Shown here piece by piece: positions 45,900 through 55,546 of a stretch of DNA of 64,000 nt. The stretch is from Bacteroidales bacterium. Its GTDB lineage: Bacteria > Bacteroidota > Bacteroidia > Bacteroidales > Muribaculaceae. Where the stretch lies: contig SUXJ01000002.1 of NCBI GenBank assembly GCA_015061005.1, positions 62,001 through 126,000 on the forward strand, written 5' to 3'. The notes beneath the pieces were generated by a model that was not told where the DNA came from, did no database searches, and saw only the letters and a program-made list of their open reading frames with translations. Positions within the stretch are counted from its first letter, which is position 1. The number at the start of each line of letters is the position of its first letter. A program made the translations under genes and the position numbers.

Positions 45900-48410
45900 T
45901 TATTGATTTTCAATGTCTTGAATGTTGTCATTAACCTCTCCCTCGGGTTGTTCGATATCTTCTTCAGGATCGGTATCAACTGTGCAAACGCTGGCAATGG
46001 TGTCATTACGTTTCTCGAGGTTGATTACACGCACACCCTGGGTTGCACGACCCATGACGCGAATATCAGCCATTCTTAAACGAATCGTGATGCCACTACG
46101 GTTGATAATAACAAGGTCGTTTGCATCATCTACACTCTTAATTGCGACTAACGGACCGGTTTTATCTGTCAAGTTCAGAGTCTTAACACCCTTTCCGCCA
46201 CGATTTGTGATACGGTAGTCGTCAAGTTCGGAACGCTTACCATAGCCCTTCTCCGACAACACCATTACGGTCTTTTCGCTATCTCGTTCCATGCAAATCA
46301 TGCCTACGACTTCGTCGTTTTCATCATCAAGAGCCATGCCGCGAACACCGGTTGACATTCTACCCATTTCACGAACCCGACGCTCGTCAAATCTAATAGC
46401 TCTGCCATTTCGATTCGCCATAATGATCTCGCTGTCGCCATTTGTGAGTTCTACTTGTAGCAGTTCGTCATCCTCACGAATGATAATGGCATTCACGCCG
46501 ATATTGCGTGGACGTGAATAAGCTTCCAACGGAGTCTTTTTTATGATACCGCGCTTTGTGCAGAATACCAAGCTATGTGTTTCTATGAACTCGCGATCTG
46601 TTAAATTACGGATTGCAATAAATGCTTTCACAGAATCGCCGCCTTCAATGCTCAGCAAGTTCTGTATCGCACGTCCTTTTTGTGCACGAGAAGCTTCGGG
46701 GATATTATAAACCTTAATCCAATAGCACTTACCGCGTTCGGTGAAGAAAAGCATATATGAGCGATTTGAGGCAGTGTAGATATGCTCAATAAAGTCTTCA
46801 CTACGAGTTGAGGACCCTTTGACCCCTACTCCACCACGATTTTGAGCGCGGAATTCAGTGAGTTTGGTTCGTTTAATATAGCCCAAGTGGCTGATGGTGA
46901 TTACCATTTCATCGTCACTAACGAAGGCATCATCATCAAACTCTCCGCCAACGGGATTAATTTCCGAGCGACGTTCATCGCCATATTTTGCAGCAACTTC
47001 TTCGAGTTCCGTGCGAATAAGCTGACGGCAGACTGCAGGATCATTAAGGATTGTTTTTAGACGATCTATTTCCTTCAGAATCTCCTCATAGTTGGTGCGA
47101 AGTTTATCTTGTTCGAGTCCGGTTAGCTGACGCAAACGCATTTCAACTATTGCCAATGTCTGAGCCTCGGAGAGACCAAAACGTTCGGAAAGTGTATTTC
47201 GTGCAGATTCCGTATTCGCACTTTCTTTGATAATCTTGATTACCTCATCAATGTTTTGTGATGCTATAATCAGACCTTGGAGTATGTGTGCACGCTCCTC
47301 AGCTCTACGGAGTTCAAATGTGGTACGGCGTATCACAACCTCATGACGATGATCTATGAAAGCTTGAAGAATCTCCTTAAGATTCAATGTTCGCGGGCGT
47401 CCATTCACCAACGCTACGCTGTTAACACTGAAGCTGGATTGCAGCGCACTCATCTTGAACAGCTTATTCATTACCACATTTGGGTTGGCATCAGACTTCA
47501 GTGTGATAACGATGTGCTGCTTAATGTCTTCATTAGAGAGGTCTTGAATATTTGCAATTCCTTCAAGGCGTTTCTCCGTGACCAAGGACGCAATTTGCTT
47601 AACAAGTTCAGCGCGATTCACACCATAAGGGATTTCTGATATTACAATGTTGGTGTGGTTCGCTTCGGGGACCATCTCATATCGAGCTCGAATAACTATG
47701 CGACCACGTCCGGTTTCGTATGCGTCCTTAACGCCTTGTATGCCATATATTATACCTCCGGTTGGAAAGTCCGGGGCGGGTATATATTGCATCAACTCTT
47801 CAATTGATAATTCGGGATTCTCAAGAAGAGCTATGGTGCCGGCAATTGATTCACGCAAATTATGAGTTGGCATATTTGTCGCCATACCGACTGCAATACC
47901 GGTTGCGCCATTCACGAGTAAATTCGGGAAACGGTTTGGCAATACCGTAGGCTCTTGGCGAGTATTGTCATAGTTGGGCTGCATGTCAACCGTTTCTGCA
48001 TCAATATCGCGAAGCATCTCTTCGCCCATTTTTGCCAAACGTACTTCTGTGTAACGCATTGCTGCTGCACCGTCTCCATCGATAGAACCGAAGTTACCAT
48101 GTCCGTCGATGAGGGTGTTTCTCATGTTCCAATCCTGTGCCAAACGAACCACGGTTCCGTAAATGGACGAATCACCATGGGGGTGATATTTACCCATTAC
48201 TTCACCAACACAGTTAGCGGATTTCTTATGCGGCTTATCTGAAGTATTGCCCATTTCATTCATGCCATAAAGGACACGACGATGAACCGGTTTGAGGCCG
48301 TCGCGAACATCAGGCAAAGCACGGCTTACGATTACCGACATTGAATAGTCGATGTAAGCCGATTTCATTTCATTTTCAATGTTGATCTTCTGTATTCGAT
48401 CTTGATACAT
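45900..48410 (-). CDS. gyrA: DNA gyrase subunit A
   Basis: Type II topoisomerase subunit of 836 residues that breaks and rejoins DNA during negative supercoiling. Catalytic Tyr120 lies in [10 protein letters not shown]. The quinolone region reads [17 protein letters not shown] (76-92): Ser81 is the E. coli Ser83 equivalent and is unchanged, while the Asp87 equivalent is Gly85. The C-terminal pinwheel has six blades and a GyrA-box variant (TNRGGKG), so supercoiling activity and gyrase rather than Topo IV are expected. The acidic tail is short. Confidence 0.95.
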   Translation of the reverse strand: MYQDRIQKINIENEMKSAYIDYSMSVIVSRALPDVRDGLKPVHRRVLYGMNEMGNTSDKPHKKSANCVGEVMGKYHPHGDSSIYGTVVRLAQDWNMRNTLIDGHGNFGSIDGDGAAAMRYTEVRLAKMGEEMLRDIDAETVDMQPNYDNTRQEPTVLPNRFPNLLVNGATGIAVGMATNMPTHNLRESIAGTIALLENPELSIEELMQYIPAPDFPTGGIIYGIQGVKDAYETGRGRIVIRARYEMVPEANHTNIVISEIPYGVNRAELVKQIASLVTEKRLEGIANIQDLSNEDIKQHIVITLKSDANPNVVMNKLFKMSALQSSFSVNSVALVNGRPRTLNLKEILQAFIDHRHEVVIRRTTFELRRAEERAHILQGLIIASQNIDEVIKIIKESANTESARNTLSERFGLSEAQTLAIVEMRLRQLTGLEQDKLRTNYEEILKEIDRLKTILNDPAVCRQLIRTELEEVAAKYGDERRSEINPVGGEFDDDAFVSDDEMVITISHLGYIKRTKLTEFRAQNRGGVGVKGSSTRSEDFIEHIYTASNRSYMLFFTERGKCYWIKVYNIPEASRAQKGRAIQNLLSIEGGDSVKAFIAIRNLTDREFIETHSLVFCTKRGIIKKTPLEAYSRPRNIGVNAIIIREDDELLQVELTNGDSEIIMANRNGRAIRFDERRVREMGRMSTGVRGMALDDENDEVVGMICMERDSEKTVMVLSEKGYGKRSELDDYRITNRGGKGVKTLNLTDKTGPLVAIKSVDDANDLVIINRSGITIRLRMADIRVMGRATQGVRVINLEKRNDTIASVCTVDTDPEEDIEQPEGEVNDNIQDIENQ

Positions 48411-48442
48411 ATTGACGATTTTTCTTTAGATTTTTCAACCTA

Positions 48443-48476
48443 CAAAGTTAAGAATTTTTTTCAAATAAATTACAAT
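48443..48476 (-). promoter_or_regulatory. Probable gyrA promoter
   Basis: Minus strand TAACTTTG (48450-48443) with ATTG (48476-48473) 22 bases upstream; the spacing is slightly long. It lies between gyrA and the acetyltransferase gene. Confidence 0.4.
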
Positions 48477-48493
48477 AAAATTGGTTAAAGAGG

Positions 48494-48976
48494 CTAAAAC
48501 AACAATTGAAAGTCAACGTCATCAAGCCATTGGTCAAATTTCCTTGCAACTTTTCGGTAATATCCGGTCGGCAGAAAGCCAAATTCAGTGAGTAATGCCT
48601 TGCTATGATCATTATTTGCATTAACACATGCAATTAATCCGTTCAGTTTTGAATTCTTTTTACTCGTTTCAATAATTTGGCGCAGCATTTGCCTTCCTAT
48701 TCCCCGCGAACAATATTGGGGGCTAATATACATTGTTACTTCGGCAACATTGTCAAATCTTGGACGCCATGAATGGATTGCACAATAACCGACCACATTT
48801 CCGGATTCTTCGGCAACAATACATGGGTAATCAGGAAATGATTCAAAAAGGCGAGAGCGCATCTGCTCGTTACTCAGTTCAATAGTTTCAAAGGTAGCGG
48901 TTGAGGTTCGTATATAGTAATTATATATCTCAGCTATTGCCACCACATCTGACTCATGTAAAGGGCGTAATGTCAT
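48494..48976 (-). CDS. GNAT N-acetyltransferase, phosphinothricin-acetyltransferase-like
   Basis: Acetyl-CoA-dependent acetyltransferase of 160 residues. The opening MTLRPLHESDVVAIAEIYNYYI and STATFETI are typical of the PAT/YwnH/MddA subgroup, which acts on methionine sulfoximine, phosphinothricin or related amino acids. The acetyl-CoA loop is QYCSRGIGRQMLRQII (about 103-118). The ATG overlaps the stop of the antiporter gene by 4 bases. The true substrate is unknown. Confidence 0.85.
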   Translation of the reverse strand: MTLRPLHESDVVAIAEIYNYYIRTSTATFETIELSNEQMRSRLFESFPDYPCIVAEESGNVVGYCAIHSWRPRFDNVAEVTMYISPQYCSRGIGRQMLRQIIETSKKNSKLNGLIACVNANNDHSKALLTEFGFLPTGYYRKVARKFDQWLDDVDFQLLF

Positions 48977-49947
48977 GCCGTTAAGCCGATATAAAGAGAT
49001 GTGATATATAATACGTAGCTGACAATCATCACGCTTCCTTCAAATCGATTGATAACTCTGTTCCCTATCCAACGCGCGAATGCAAAAAACATTAGGGACG
49101 CTCCCGTCATTACTAACAAATCAAAAAGTGCTATTGTTCCGAAATCTAACGGAGAAATGGTAGCCGACAGACCAAGAATCAAGAATATGTTGAAGATATT
49201 CGATCCAATTACATTTCCGATACAAATGCCCGGATATCCTTTTTTTGCCGCAACCACCGAAGTGGCAAGCTCAGGGAGCGATGTGCCTGCTGCGATTATT
49301 GTCAAACCGATTAACCCCTCAGACCATCCAAGGGTGCGTGCAATACCCGTCGCACCATCAACGAACCATTGTCCTCCGAATATTAAAGCACCTAATCCTC
49401 CAAATAAATAGATTAATGATTTCCAAATCGGCAATGGTTTAATCTCTTTTTCAGATTCAATACTGGGGTCTTCTTCAACATTTACTTTCTTTGCCGCGCT
49501 GATTGTGTAGCGCATAAAAATGGCAAAGAACAATAATAGGATAATGCCGCTCACTCTGGTAATCTTCATTGGTGCTCCGTCTAAAATCGGTCCCATTCCT
49601 ATTACAAGGAGAACTACTGCAGAAAGAATTACCAAAGGTATATCATTGGTCAGTATTCCCGATTTAACTTTAATGGGTTTAATTACGGCAACTACGCCTA
49701 TAATAATTAAGATGTTGAAAATATTAGAACCGACAACATTGCCGACAGCCATGGACGACGCATTATCCAAGGCGCTCGTAATACTGACAACGAGCTCCGG
49801 AGAACTCGTCATCAATGACACTATTGTTATGCCTATAATAAAGTCTGAAAGTCCGAATCTCTTTGCTATGGAGGCGGAGCCATCGGTAAGAAAATTTGCG
49901 CCTGCAAGAATTAAGCCAAGACCGAGCAATAAGATTAAAACATCCAT
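48973..49947 (-). CDS. Calcium/sodium antiporter (CaCA family, YrbG-like)
   Basis: Inner-membrane exchanger of 324 residues with ten helices in two inverted halves. The alpha repeats are clear: TIVSLMTSSPELVVSITSA with GNVVGSNIFN (about 41-78), and TIIAAGTSLPELATSVVAA with GNVIGSNIFN (about 215-252). The paired acidic residues that bind Ca2+ are kept. A cytoplasmic charged loop separates the halves (NVEEDPSIESEKEIKPLP). Lies upstream of and overlapping the acetyltransferase gene. Confidence 0.93.
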   Translation of the reverse strand: MDVLILLLGLGLILAGANFLTDGSASIAKRFGLSDFIIGITIVSLMTSSPELVVSITSALDNASSMAVGNVVGSNIFNILIIIGVVAVIKPIKVKSGILTNDIPLVILSAVVLLVIGMGPILDGAPMKITRVSGIILLLFFAIFMRYTISAAKKVNVEEDPSIESEKEIKPLPIWKSLIYLFGGLGALIFGGQWFVDGATGIARTLGWSEGLIGLTIIAAGTSLPELATSVVAAKKGYPGICIGNVIGSNIFNIFLILGLSATISPLDFGTIALFDLLVMTGASLMFFAFARWIGNRVINRFEGSVMIVSYVLYITSLYIGLTA

Positions 49948-49972
49948 AATTTGCAGTTAGGGCAGCATTGGT

Positions 49973-51277
49973 TTATTTTTCTCTCCAACGGTTCTTAACC
50001 GGATATTTATCAGGTCTGATTAATATACGCAATGAGGATTGGTAACTGAAGTATGCCCAGATCCAGTTTACAAGAACCGAAATCTTATTTCGCATACCAA
50101 GGATAGAAATTAAGTGGATAAACATCCAAATAAACCACGCCGGGAATCCGCTCAGGTGCATGCGACCCAAATCACAAACTGCACGATTACGGCCCACTGT
50201 TGCCATGGTCCCCTTATCATTATAAACGAATAGTTTTTGAGTTCCCTTATTCAGGTTCTTTGCCAATAGGCGAGATTGTTGGATTGCTACTTGAGCCAAT
50301 TGCGGATGACCTCCGGGAAAGGCCTTGTCAACTTCAGGCATCAAGCATATATCGCCAACTGCGTATATATCGGATACTCCCTTGACAGCATTGCATCCAT
50401 CAACCTCAATTCTGTTTCCTCTCACACGCTGCACGTCAGCGCCAAGTATCGGCAGAGGCAACCCCGTAACACCTGCTGTCCAAATCACCGTATCAGCGTG
50501 TATGCTTTGGCCATCTGCGAGTTTCACGATTCCTTCTTTGTAAGAATTCATGCCAACATCGGTTTTTACTTCCACAAGAAGGTGTTTTAAATATTTTTGA
50601 ACATCCGCCGACGCTCTTTCACTCATTGTTGCAAGTAGCTTCGGTGCTGCCTCTACTAAGAGGATGCGAAAATCATCTTGAGGGATTGACGGGTATTCAC
50701 GGGGCAATACGTAACGCTTCATTTCGCCTAATGCGCCGGCAATCTCAACGCCCGTTGGTCCACCGCCAACAACGACAAAAGTCAGCAACTTGCGGCGTTT
50801 TTCACGGTCCTTAGTGATAGCAGCTTCCTCAAGGTTATATAGAATTTGATTTCTGCATCGTATAGCTTGAGGTGCACTCTTAATAGTGAATACATCCTCA
50901 ATCAATTCCGGCATATTGAAGAAATTATTACCGGTACCAATCGCGATAATAACCTTATCATAATGAATTTCTTCTTGATCGGTAATAACAACCTTACGAT
51001 TAGCATCAATACATTTGGCATCACCCATTGAAAGTGACACCCCTTTGCCGTCTAATCGACGATAAAGTTCTCGACGCAAAGGGAAACAAATGCTGGAGGG
51101 GTCCAAACCGCTTGACGCAATTTGGTAAAAAAGCGGAGGAAAGCTGTGATAATTGTGGCGATCTACAAGAACAATTTCGAACTTGTTTCTATCCAAATAC
51201 TTGATAAGATTCAAACCGGCGAAACCTCCGCCGATAATAACAATTTTCTCCTTTTTGCTCTCAGTTTGAGTGTTCAT
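49973..51277 (-). CDS. ndh: Type II NADH dehydrogenase-like FAD oxidoreductase
   Basis: Membrane-associated flavoprotein of 434 residues that passes electrons from NADH to quinone without pumping ions. The FAD-binding IIGGGFAGLNLIKYL begins at 14 and the NADH-binding VVVGGGPTGVEIAGAL lies near 168; the C-terminal FAD segment YAVGDIC follows, and the C-terminus has an amphipathic or membrane stretch (WFIWMFIHLISILGM). Family call firm; NADH specificity is by analogy. Confidence 0.88.
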   Translation of the reverse strand: MNTQTESKKEKIVIIGGGFAGLNLIKYLDRNKFEIVLVDRHNYHSFPPLFYQIASSGLDPSSICFPLRRELYRRLDGKGVSLSMGDAKCIDANRKVVITDQEEIHYDKVIIAIGTGNNFFNMPELIEDVFTIKSAPQAIRCRNQILYNLEEAAITKDREKRRKLLTFVVVGGGPTGVEIAGALGEMKRYVLPREYPSIPQDDFRILLVEAAPKLLATMSERASADVQKYLKHLLVEVKTDVGMNSYKEGIVKLADGQSIHADTVIWTAGVTGLPLPILGADVQRVRGNRIEVDGCNAVKGVSDIYAVGDICLMPEVDKAFPGGHPQLAQVAIQQSRLLAKNLNKGTQKLFVYNDKGTMATVGRNRAVCDLGRMHLSGFPAWFIWMFIHLISILGMRNKISVLVNWIWAYFSYQSSLRILIRPDKYPVKNRWREK

Positions 51278-51322
51278 TTTATTAGCACTAATAATTTAAG
51301 CGCGAATTTCGGTATTTTTTCT

Positions 51323-51330
51323 TAAATTTG
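51323..51330 (+). promoter_or_regulatory. -7 box immediately before the DUF5715 gene
   Basis: TAAATTTG ends only 5 bases before the ATG at 51336. With a transcript start 5-8 bases past the box, the mRNA would be leaderless or nearly so. The -33 element is weak (TTTA at 51295-51298, spacing 24). Confidence 0.45.
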
Positions 51331-51335
51331 CAAGC

Positions 51336-52082
51336 ATGAATTATAGACAAGCCAGAATTTTTTGTATTTGCGCAACCATTATCATTGTCTTACTCTGTAT
51401 TAATGGGATATTATGTTGCTCACGCCCGGCCGATAACAATGAGGTTGGTGAAATTGTAACAATATCATCGGAACAAATGACAGAGATTGACAAATCGCAC
51501 CAGATTATTAATCGCACGCTGAAAATTAGCTCAGTTGTCCAAAATCTAAGACATCAATTTTCAGATTTAAACGACGAGCATCTTGCTTATGCACAAAAAA
51601 TTGGGATAAAGCCAATTGCAGATACCAAGGACATTTTGAATTCCTCAATACCGATCAAGGAAATCATGTCATGTGAAAACTATTTTGTCGATAAGTTATC
51701 ACACTCACATCCCTTTTTGGTCTATGAGGCCGCAAATTTATTGGACACAATAGGCGCGAAATTTAATACAAAACTTGCAATACAAAACGGTGGCAAATAT
51801 AGATTAAAAGTAACCTCGTTGCTTAGAACACGCGAGTCGGTGAACCGCCTACAAAGGGGCAACGTAAATTCAACGGACAATTCCGCACATCTTTACGGCA
51901 CAACATTTGACATTAGTTATGCAAAATTTTATGAAACGCCCGGAAATTTGATTAAACACACTGATGAACAATTAAAAAATCTTCTTGCCGAAGTACTTAT
52001 CGAGTTGAGAGATGAAGGTAAATGTTTAGTCAAATATGAGAAGAAACAGGGATGTTTCCATATAACTGCAACAGGTAAATAG
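51336..52082 (+). CDS. DUF5715 protein with M15-type zinc peptidase motif
   Basis: Membrane-anchored or exported protein of 248 residues with an N-terminal hydrophobic helix (7-27). The C-terminal part carries SAHLYGTTFD at 183-192, exactly the SxHxxGxxxD zinc motif of M15 (VanY/DD-carboxypeptidase) enzymes, with His185 and Asp192 as ligands. A third possible ligand, His242, is in GCFHIT near the C-terminus. This suggests a peptidoglycan D,D-peptidase or L,D-type hydrolase. The family itself is uncharacterised as far as I know. The mRNA may be leaderless. It precedes the yicC promoter by about 8 bases. Confidence 0.75.
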   Translation: MNYRQARIFCICATIIIVLLCINGILCCSRPADNNEVGEIVTISSEQMTEIDKSHQIINRTLKISSVVQNLRHQFSDLNDEHLAYAQKIGIKPIADTKDILNSSIPIKEIMSCENYFVDKLSHSHPFLVYEAANLLDTIGAKFNTKLAIQNGGKYRLKVTSLLRTRESVNRLQRGNVNSTDNSAHLYGTTFDISYAKFYETPGNLIKHTDEQLKNLLAEVLIELRDEGKCLVKYEKKQGCFHITATGK

Positions 52083-52089
52083 ATATTTA

Positions 52090-52121
52090 TTTGAGATTTT
52101 CACTTTTTATGGTTAAATTTG
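52090..52121 (+). promoter_or_regulatory. Bacteroidota-type promoter for the yicC-gmk-nadD-capsule run
   Basis: TTTG (52090-52093), a 20-base spacer, then TAAATTTG (52114-52121), 28 bases before the yicC ATG. No other good promoter is seen until 61120. Confidence 0.65.
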
Positions 52122-52149
52122 CCGAATAACAAAGTAGATAATATTCATA

Positions 52150-53031
52150 ATGCTTCTATCAATGACAGGGTTCGGGAAATCCACAGTGGAAACTCCCGAT
52201 AAAAAGATAACAATAGAACTAAAATCGCTCAATAGCAAGCAGTTCGATATGCAGTCGAGAGTACCCTCTGCATACCGTGAACTTGAGTTAGAGATGCGTA
52301 GGATTTTGGCATCTCGACTTGAAAGAGGCAAAGTTGATATGATTATATCGGTTGAAACGGTAAATAGCGTGCAAACCCTTACCTCAATTGACGTTACCGC
52401 AGCTGCTGCATATAAGGACCAGATATCTCAGATGCAAAAAAGCTTGAGTCTGCCCGAGCCAACCGATTGGTATTCGTTATTACTTAGGCTACCTGATGTT
52501 CTAAAGTCAGAATCTCGATGTGAAATTGCTGAAGATGAGTCTAAAGCTGTCATGGCAGCTCTGACAGAAGCAATTGACGGCTTGATGTCATACAGGCGTA
52601 CTGAAGGACTGAAGTTAGAAGAGTTCTTCCGTGACCGAATAGCCTCTATTAAGTCAATGCTTGCAGAAGTCCCAAAATGGGAAAAGGAGCGTATAGACAA
52701 AATATATGCAAAACTTGAAGAGAATTTGTTGCAATTACCACAAGTACAGATTGATAGGGGACGCCTTGAACAAGAAATGATATTCTATATCGAGAAACTT
52801 GATGTCAATGAAGAACGTCAAAGGCTTGCTCAGCATCTGACGTATTTCATGGAGACTATGGCACAATCAGTTCCCGGTCAAGGTAAAAAACTTGGATTTA
52901 TCGCCCAAGAAATGGGACGCGAAATCAACACACTCGGTTCTAAGAGTAATCATGCAGCCATGCAACAATTGGTTGTGAGAATGAAGGACGAATTGGAGCA
53001 GATCAAGGAACAGGTTCTTAACGTAATGTGA
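52150..53031 (+). CDS. YicC family endoribonuclease
   Basis: Cytoplasmic RNase of 293 residues with the N-terminal YicC_N domain (MLLSMTGFGKSTVE, LNSKQFDMQSRVPSAYRELE) and C-terminal DUF1732 (GKKLGFIAQEMGREINTLGSKSN). YicC of E. coli cleaves RNA and helps small-RNA turnover. Seven bases before gmk, the standard bacterial order. Call firm. Confidence 0.93.
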   Translation: MLLSMTGFGKSTVETPDKKITIELKSLNSKQFDMQSRVPSAYRELELEMRRILASRLERGKVDMIISVETVNSVQTLTSIDVTAAAAYKDQISQMQKSLSLPEPTDWYSLLLRLPDVLKSESRCEIAEDESKAVMAALTEAIDGLMSYRRTEGLKLEEFFRDRIASIKSMLAEVPKWEKERIDKIYAKLEENLLQLPQVQIDRGRLEQEMIFYIEKLDVNEERQRLAQHLTYFMETMAQSVPGQGKKLGFIAQEMGREINTLGSKSNHAAMQQLVVRMKDELEQIKEQVLNVM

Positions 53032-53038
53032 TTATAAA

Positions 53039-53614
53039 ATGGCAGGTAAGGTTATTATACTCTCAGCGCCAAGCGGCAGCGGAAAATCAACAATTATTAA
53101 TGCAGTGATGTCAACCGGACGGCTTAATTTGAGATTTTCCGTTTCAGCCACAAATCGTGTACCGCGAGGCGCTGAAAAAAACGGAATTGATTATCACTTT
53201 TTGGCAACTGAGGATTTTAGGAACTTGGTGGAAAATGATAAATTTCTTGAGTATGAAGAAGTATATCCCGGACGGTACTATGGCACGTTGAAATCAGAGA
53301 TTAAAAGAATTTCTGATGAGGGGGCAGATGTAATTATGGATATCGATGTTAATGGAGCACTCCGCGTAAAGGAGAAGTTAGGCTCCGATGCACTTGCGGT
53401 TTTCATACTGCCACCAAGTATTGATGAACTTCGCAATCGACTTGAAGCTCGGGCTACTGATTCTGCGGAAAGTATTGATGCTCGAATTGAGAGAGCTAAA
53501 TATGAAATTGCTCAAGCCGATAAATTTGATATCACTATTGTTAATGATAATCTTCAGCAGGCCATAGAAGAGACGGAATCTGCTATTAATGCCTATTTGA
53601 ACGCCGATATTTGA
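53039..53614 (+). CDS. gmk: Guanylate kinase
   Basis: Phosphorylates GMP to GDP. At 191 residues it has Walker A SAPSGSGKST at 7-16, the GMP-binding SVSATNRVPRGAEKNGIDYHF, EYEEVYPGRYYGT, and the lid R-R. The stop TGA overlaps the nadD ATG (ATGA), so nadD follows by coupled translation. Confidence 0.97.
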   Translation: MAGKVIILSAPSGSGKSTIINAVMSTGRLNLRFSVSATNRVPRGAEKNGIDYHFLATEDFRNLVENDKFLEYEEVYPGRYYGTLKSEIKRISDEGADVIMDIDVNGALRVKEKLGSDALAVFILPPSIDELRNRLEARATDSAESIDARIERAKYEIAQADKFDITIVNDNLQQAIEETESAINAYLNADI

Positions 53615-54189
53615 TGAAACGCATTGGGCTTTTCGGAGGATCATTTAATCCAATACATAATGGCCATATTTCTTTGGCATCATGGATGCTGAAGCATTCG
53701 TATGTTGATGAGGTATGGTTATTACTTTCTCCGAAAAATCCGCTGAAGGGAGAACATTATGGAGCTTCAGATATGCAACGCCAAGAAATGCTTAAATTGG
53801 CATGTGAAACCATCGAAGGCTTAAGACCTTGTTTCATTGAATTTGATATGCCTCGTCCATCATACACCATCAATACGCTTAAGCAATTGTCTGCTGAATA
53901 TCCCAACAATAAGTTCGGCTTGATAATTGGCTCTGACAATTGGTTAATATTTGACAAATGGCGTAGTTCAAGCATAATTCTCCAAGATTACGGTGTGATG
54001 ATATATCCACGACCGCACTACCCTATTCAGCTCCCATTAGATCAAAATGCTATCTACATGGCAGACGCTCCGATGATTGACGTTTCTTCTTCAGTAGTTC
54101 GCAACAACATTAGCGAGTTAATCTCAATGTTGCCTGCGAAAGTAGCAGAATATATTATAGAACATTCACTTTATGGATATAACAAATAA
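53614..54189 (+). CDS. nadD: Nicotinate-nucleotide adenylyltransferase
   Basis: Adenylates nicotinate mononucleotide in NAD synthesis. I start at the ATG at 53614 (191 residues), overlapping the gmk stop; the TTG at 53611 is unnecessary. Nucleotidyltransferase motif GGSFNPIHNGH at 8-18 and the C-terminal SSSVVRNNI (ISSTxxR type). It overlaps the DUF5063 gene by 17 bases. Confidence 0.96.
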   Translation: MKRIGLFGGSFNPIHNGHISLASWMLKHSYVDEVWLLLSPKNPLKGEHYGASDMQRQEMLKLACETIEGLRPCFIEFDMPRPSYTINTLKQLSAEYPNNKFGLIIGSDNWLIFDKWRSSSIILQDYGVMIYPRPHYPIQLPLDQNAIYMADAPMIDVSSSVVRNNISELISMLPAKVAEYIIEHSLYGYNK

Positions 54190-54730
54190 CAATCAGTTAA
54201 GTAACAACGAGCTTTCGGTGCTTGCATTAGCCAATGAGTACTGCCGAGCAATTGAGTTGTGTGGTTCAACACAGCCTGAAGATTTTATCAACAAAATGAT
54301 AAAACTCTTGCCCCGAATTTATATCGCGGTTACTGATTTGCAAAATGGCAACGCGACCGAATCATTTGAATTTTCTTTTAGTTCTACTCATCTGGATGAA
54401 GAGTATTATAATCAGATTTGTTCAAATATAGCTGCGACAATGGGTAGTAATGACTCGTATTTAGAAACATTTCATCAAGACATGAAATATTCCGACAGCC
54501 CGATTGCTGCGACGGTGAGTGAATCCCTTGCTGATATTTTTCAAGTACTCTATAATTTCATCGAAGACGTTAGAGAAGCAAGTATTGAGGAAATTTCCGA
54601 GCATTTGCAACTCTTGCGTACGGATTTTACGGAATATTGGAGTCAAATTCTTTGTAATGTGATGTGTCCGCTAAATGAGATAGTTTGCGGTCGTGGAGAT
54701 GATATTAATGACGAAATGGATTTTATTTAA
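54173..54730 (+). CDS. DUF5063 protein
   Basis: Cytoplasmic all-helical acidic protein of 185 residues with no membrane segment or signal peptide. The N-terminal LSVLALANEYCRAIEL and the internal YLETFHQDMKYSDSPIAATVSESLADIFQVLYNF match DUF5063, which is usually encoded beside nadD in Bacteroidales. Function unknown. The conserved position between nadD and cdsA suggests a link to NAD or lipid metabolism, but that is a guess. Confidence 0.72.
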   Translation: MDITNNNQLSNNELSVLALANEYCRAIELCGSTQPEDFINKMIKLLPRIYIAVTDLQNGNATESFEFSFSSTHLDEEYYNQICSNIAATMGSNDSYLETFHQDMKYSDSPIAATVSESLADIFQVLYNFIEDVREASIEEISEHLQLLRTDFTEYWSQILCNVMCPLNEIVCGRGDDINDEMDFI

Positions 54731-54733
54731 GAT

Positions 54734-55543
54734 ATGGTAAAGCGATCAATATTTGGTGCTATTTATGTGGCGATTATTATTGCCGGCATTCTCAATGGTA
54801 ATTTTATATTTTTATTATTGTTATTGCTTTTAAGCACACTTGGAGTTAATGAATTCCTAATGATGGTTAATCCCGAACCTGAGAATCAATCAGAGGCAAG
54901 TATTAGTTTACTGCTCAGATCTCTGGATTGTATTGGAGCCGCGCTTTTAGTTGTAACAGTTTGGACCGGCTATCTCTTTATCCCCGGGATTGTAACCTAC
55001 ATTTTGTATTTACTAATACGCATGTGTGTTCAATTATGGATTACATCACACAATCCCTTGTACTCTATTGCAATGTCAATGATGAGTCAACTCTATGTGG
55101 CTCTACCAATCGCTTTGATGAGCATAATTTTTCATCAGTTTAATCCCGGCATCTTACTCCTTGCTTTTGTGCTCGTTTGGGTTAACGACACATTTGCATA
55201 TCTAACCGGGTGTTCAATCGGTCGTCATAAACTTTGGGAAAGAATTTCACCGAAGAAGACTTGGGAAGGATTTTGGGGCGGAGCTATTATGACCGCTATT
55301 GTTGCCGGCCTTTATGGATATTTTCAGCAAATGCCTATTTTAGCGATGGCCGGACTTGGCATCACCGTTAGTGTCTTTGGAACATTAGGCGATCTTGTTG
55401 AGTCAATGATTAAACGAACGGTTGGTGTAAAAGATTCAGGTCAACTTATCCCCGGACACGGTGGGATTCTTGATCGCATTGACTCTATATTGTTTGTCAT
55501 TCCAAGTATTATCATATACTTCCTCTTCATTTCATTGATTTGA
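54734..55543 (+). CDS. cdsA: Phosphatidate cytidylyltransferase
   Basis: Inner-membrane enzyme of 269 residues making CDP-diacylglycerol from phosphatidic acid and CTP. About eight helices. The family signature SMIKRTVGVKDSGQLIPGHGG...DR is complete near the C-terminus, and SPKKTWEGFWGG precedes it. It lies 3 bases after the DUF5063 gene and 3 bases before the PHP phosphatase gene. Together with cls in this window it serves phospholipid synthesis. Confidence 0.96.
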   Translation: MVKRSIFGAIYVAIIIAGILNGNFIFLLLLLLLSTLGVNEFLMMVNPEPENQSEASISLLLRSLDCIGAALLVVTVWTGYLFIPGIVTYILYLLIRMCVQLWITSHNPLYSIAMSMMSQLYVALPIALMSIIFHQFNPGILLLAFVLVWVNDTFAYLTGCSIGRHKLWERISPKKTWEGFWGGAIMTAIVAGLYGYFQQMPILAMAGLGITVSVFGTLGDLVESMIKRTVGVKDSGQLIPGHGGILDRIDSILFVIPSIIIYFLFISLI

Positions 55544-55546
55544 TAA

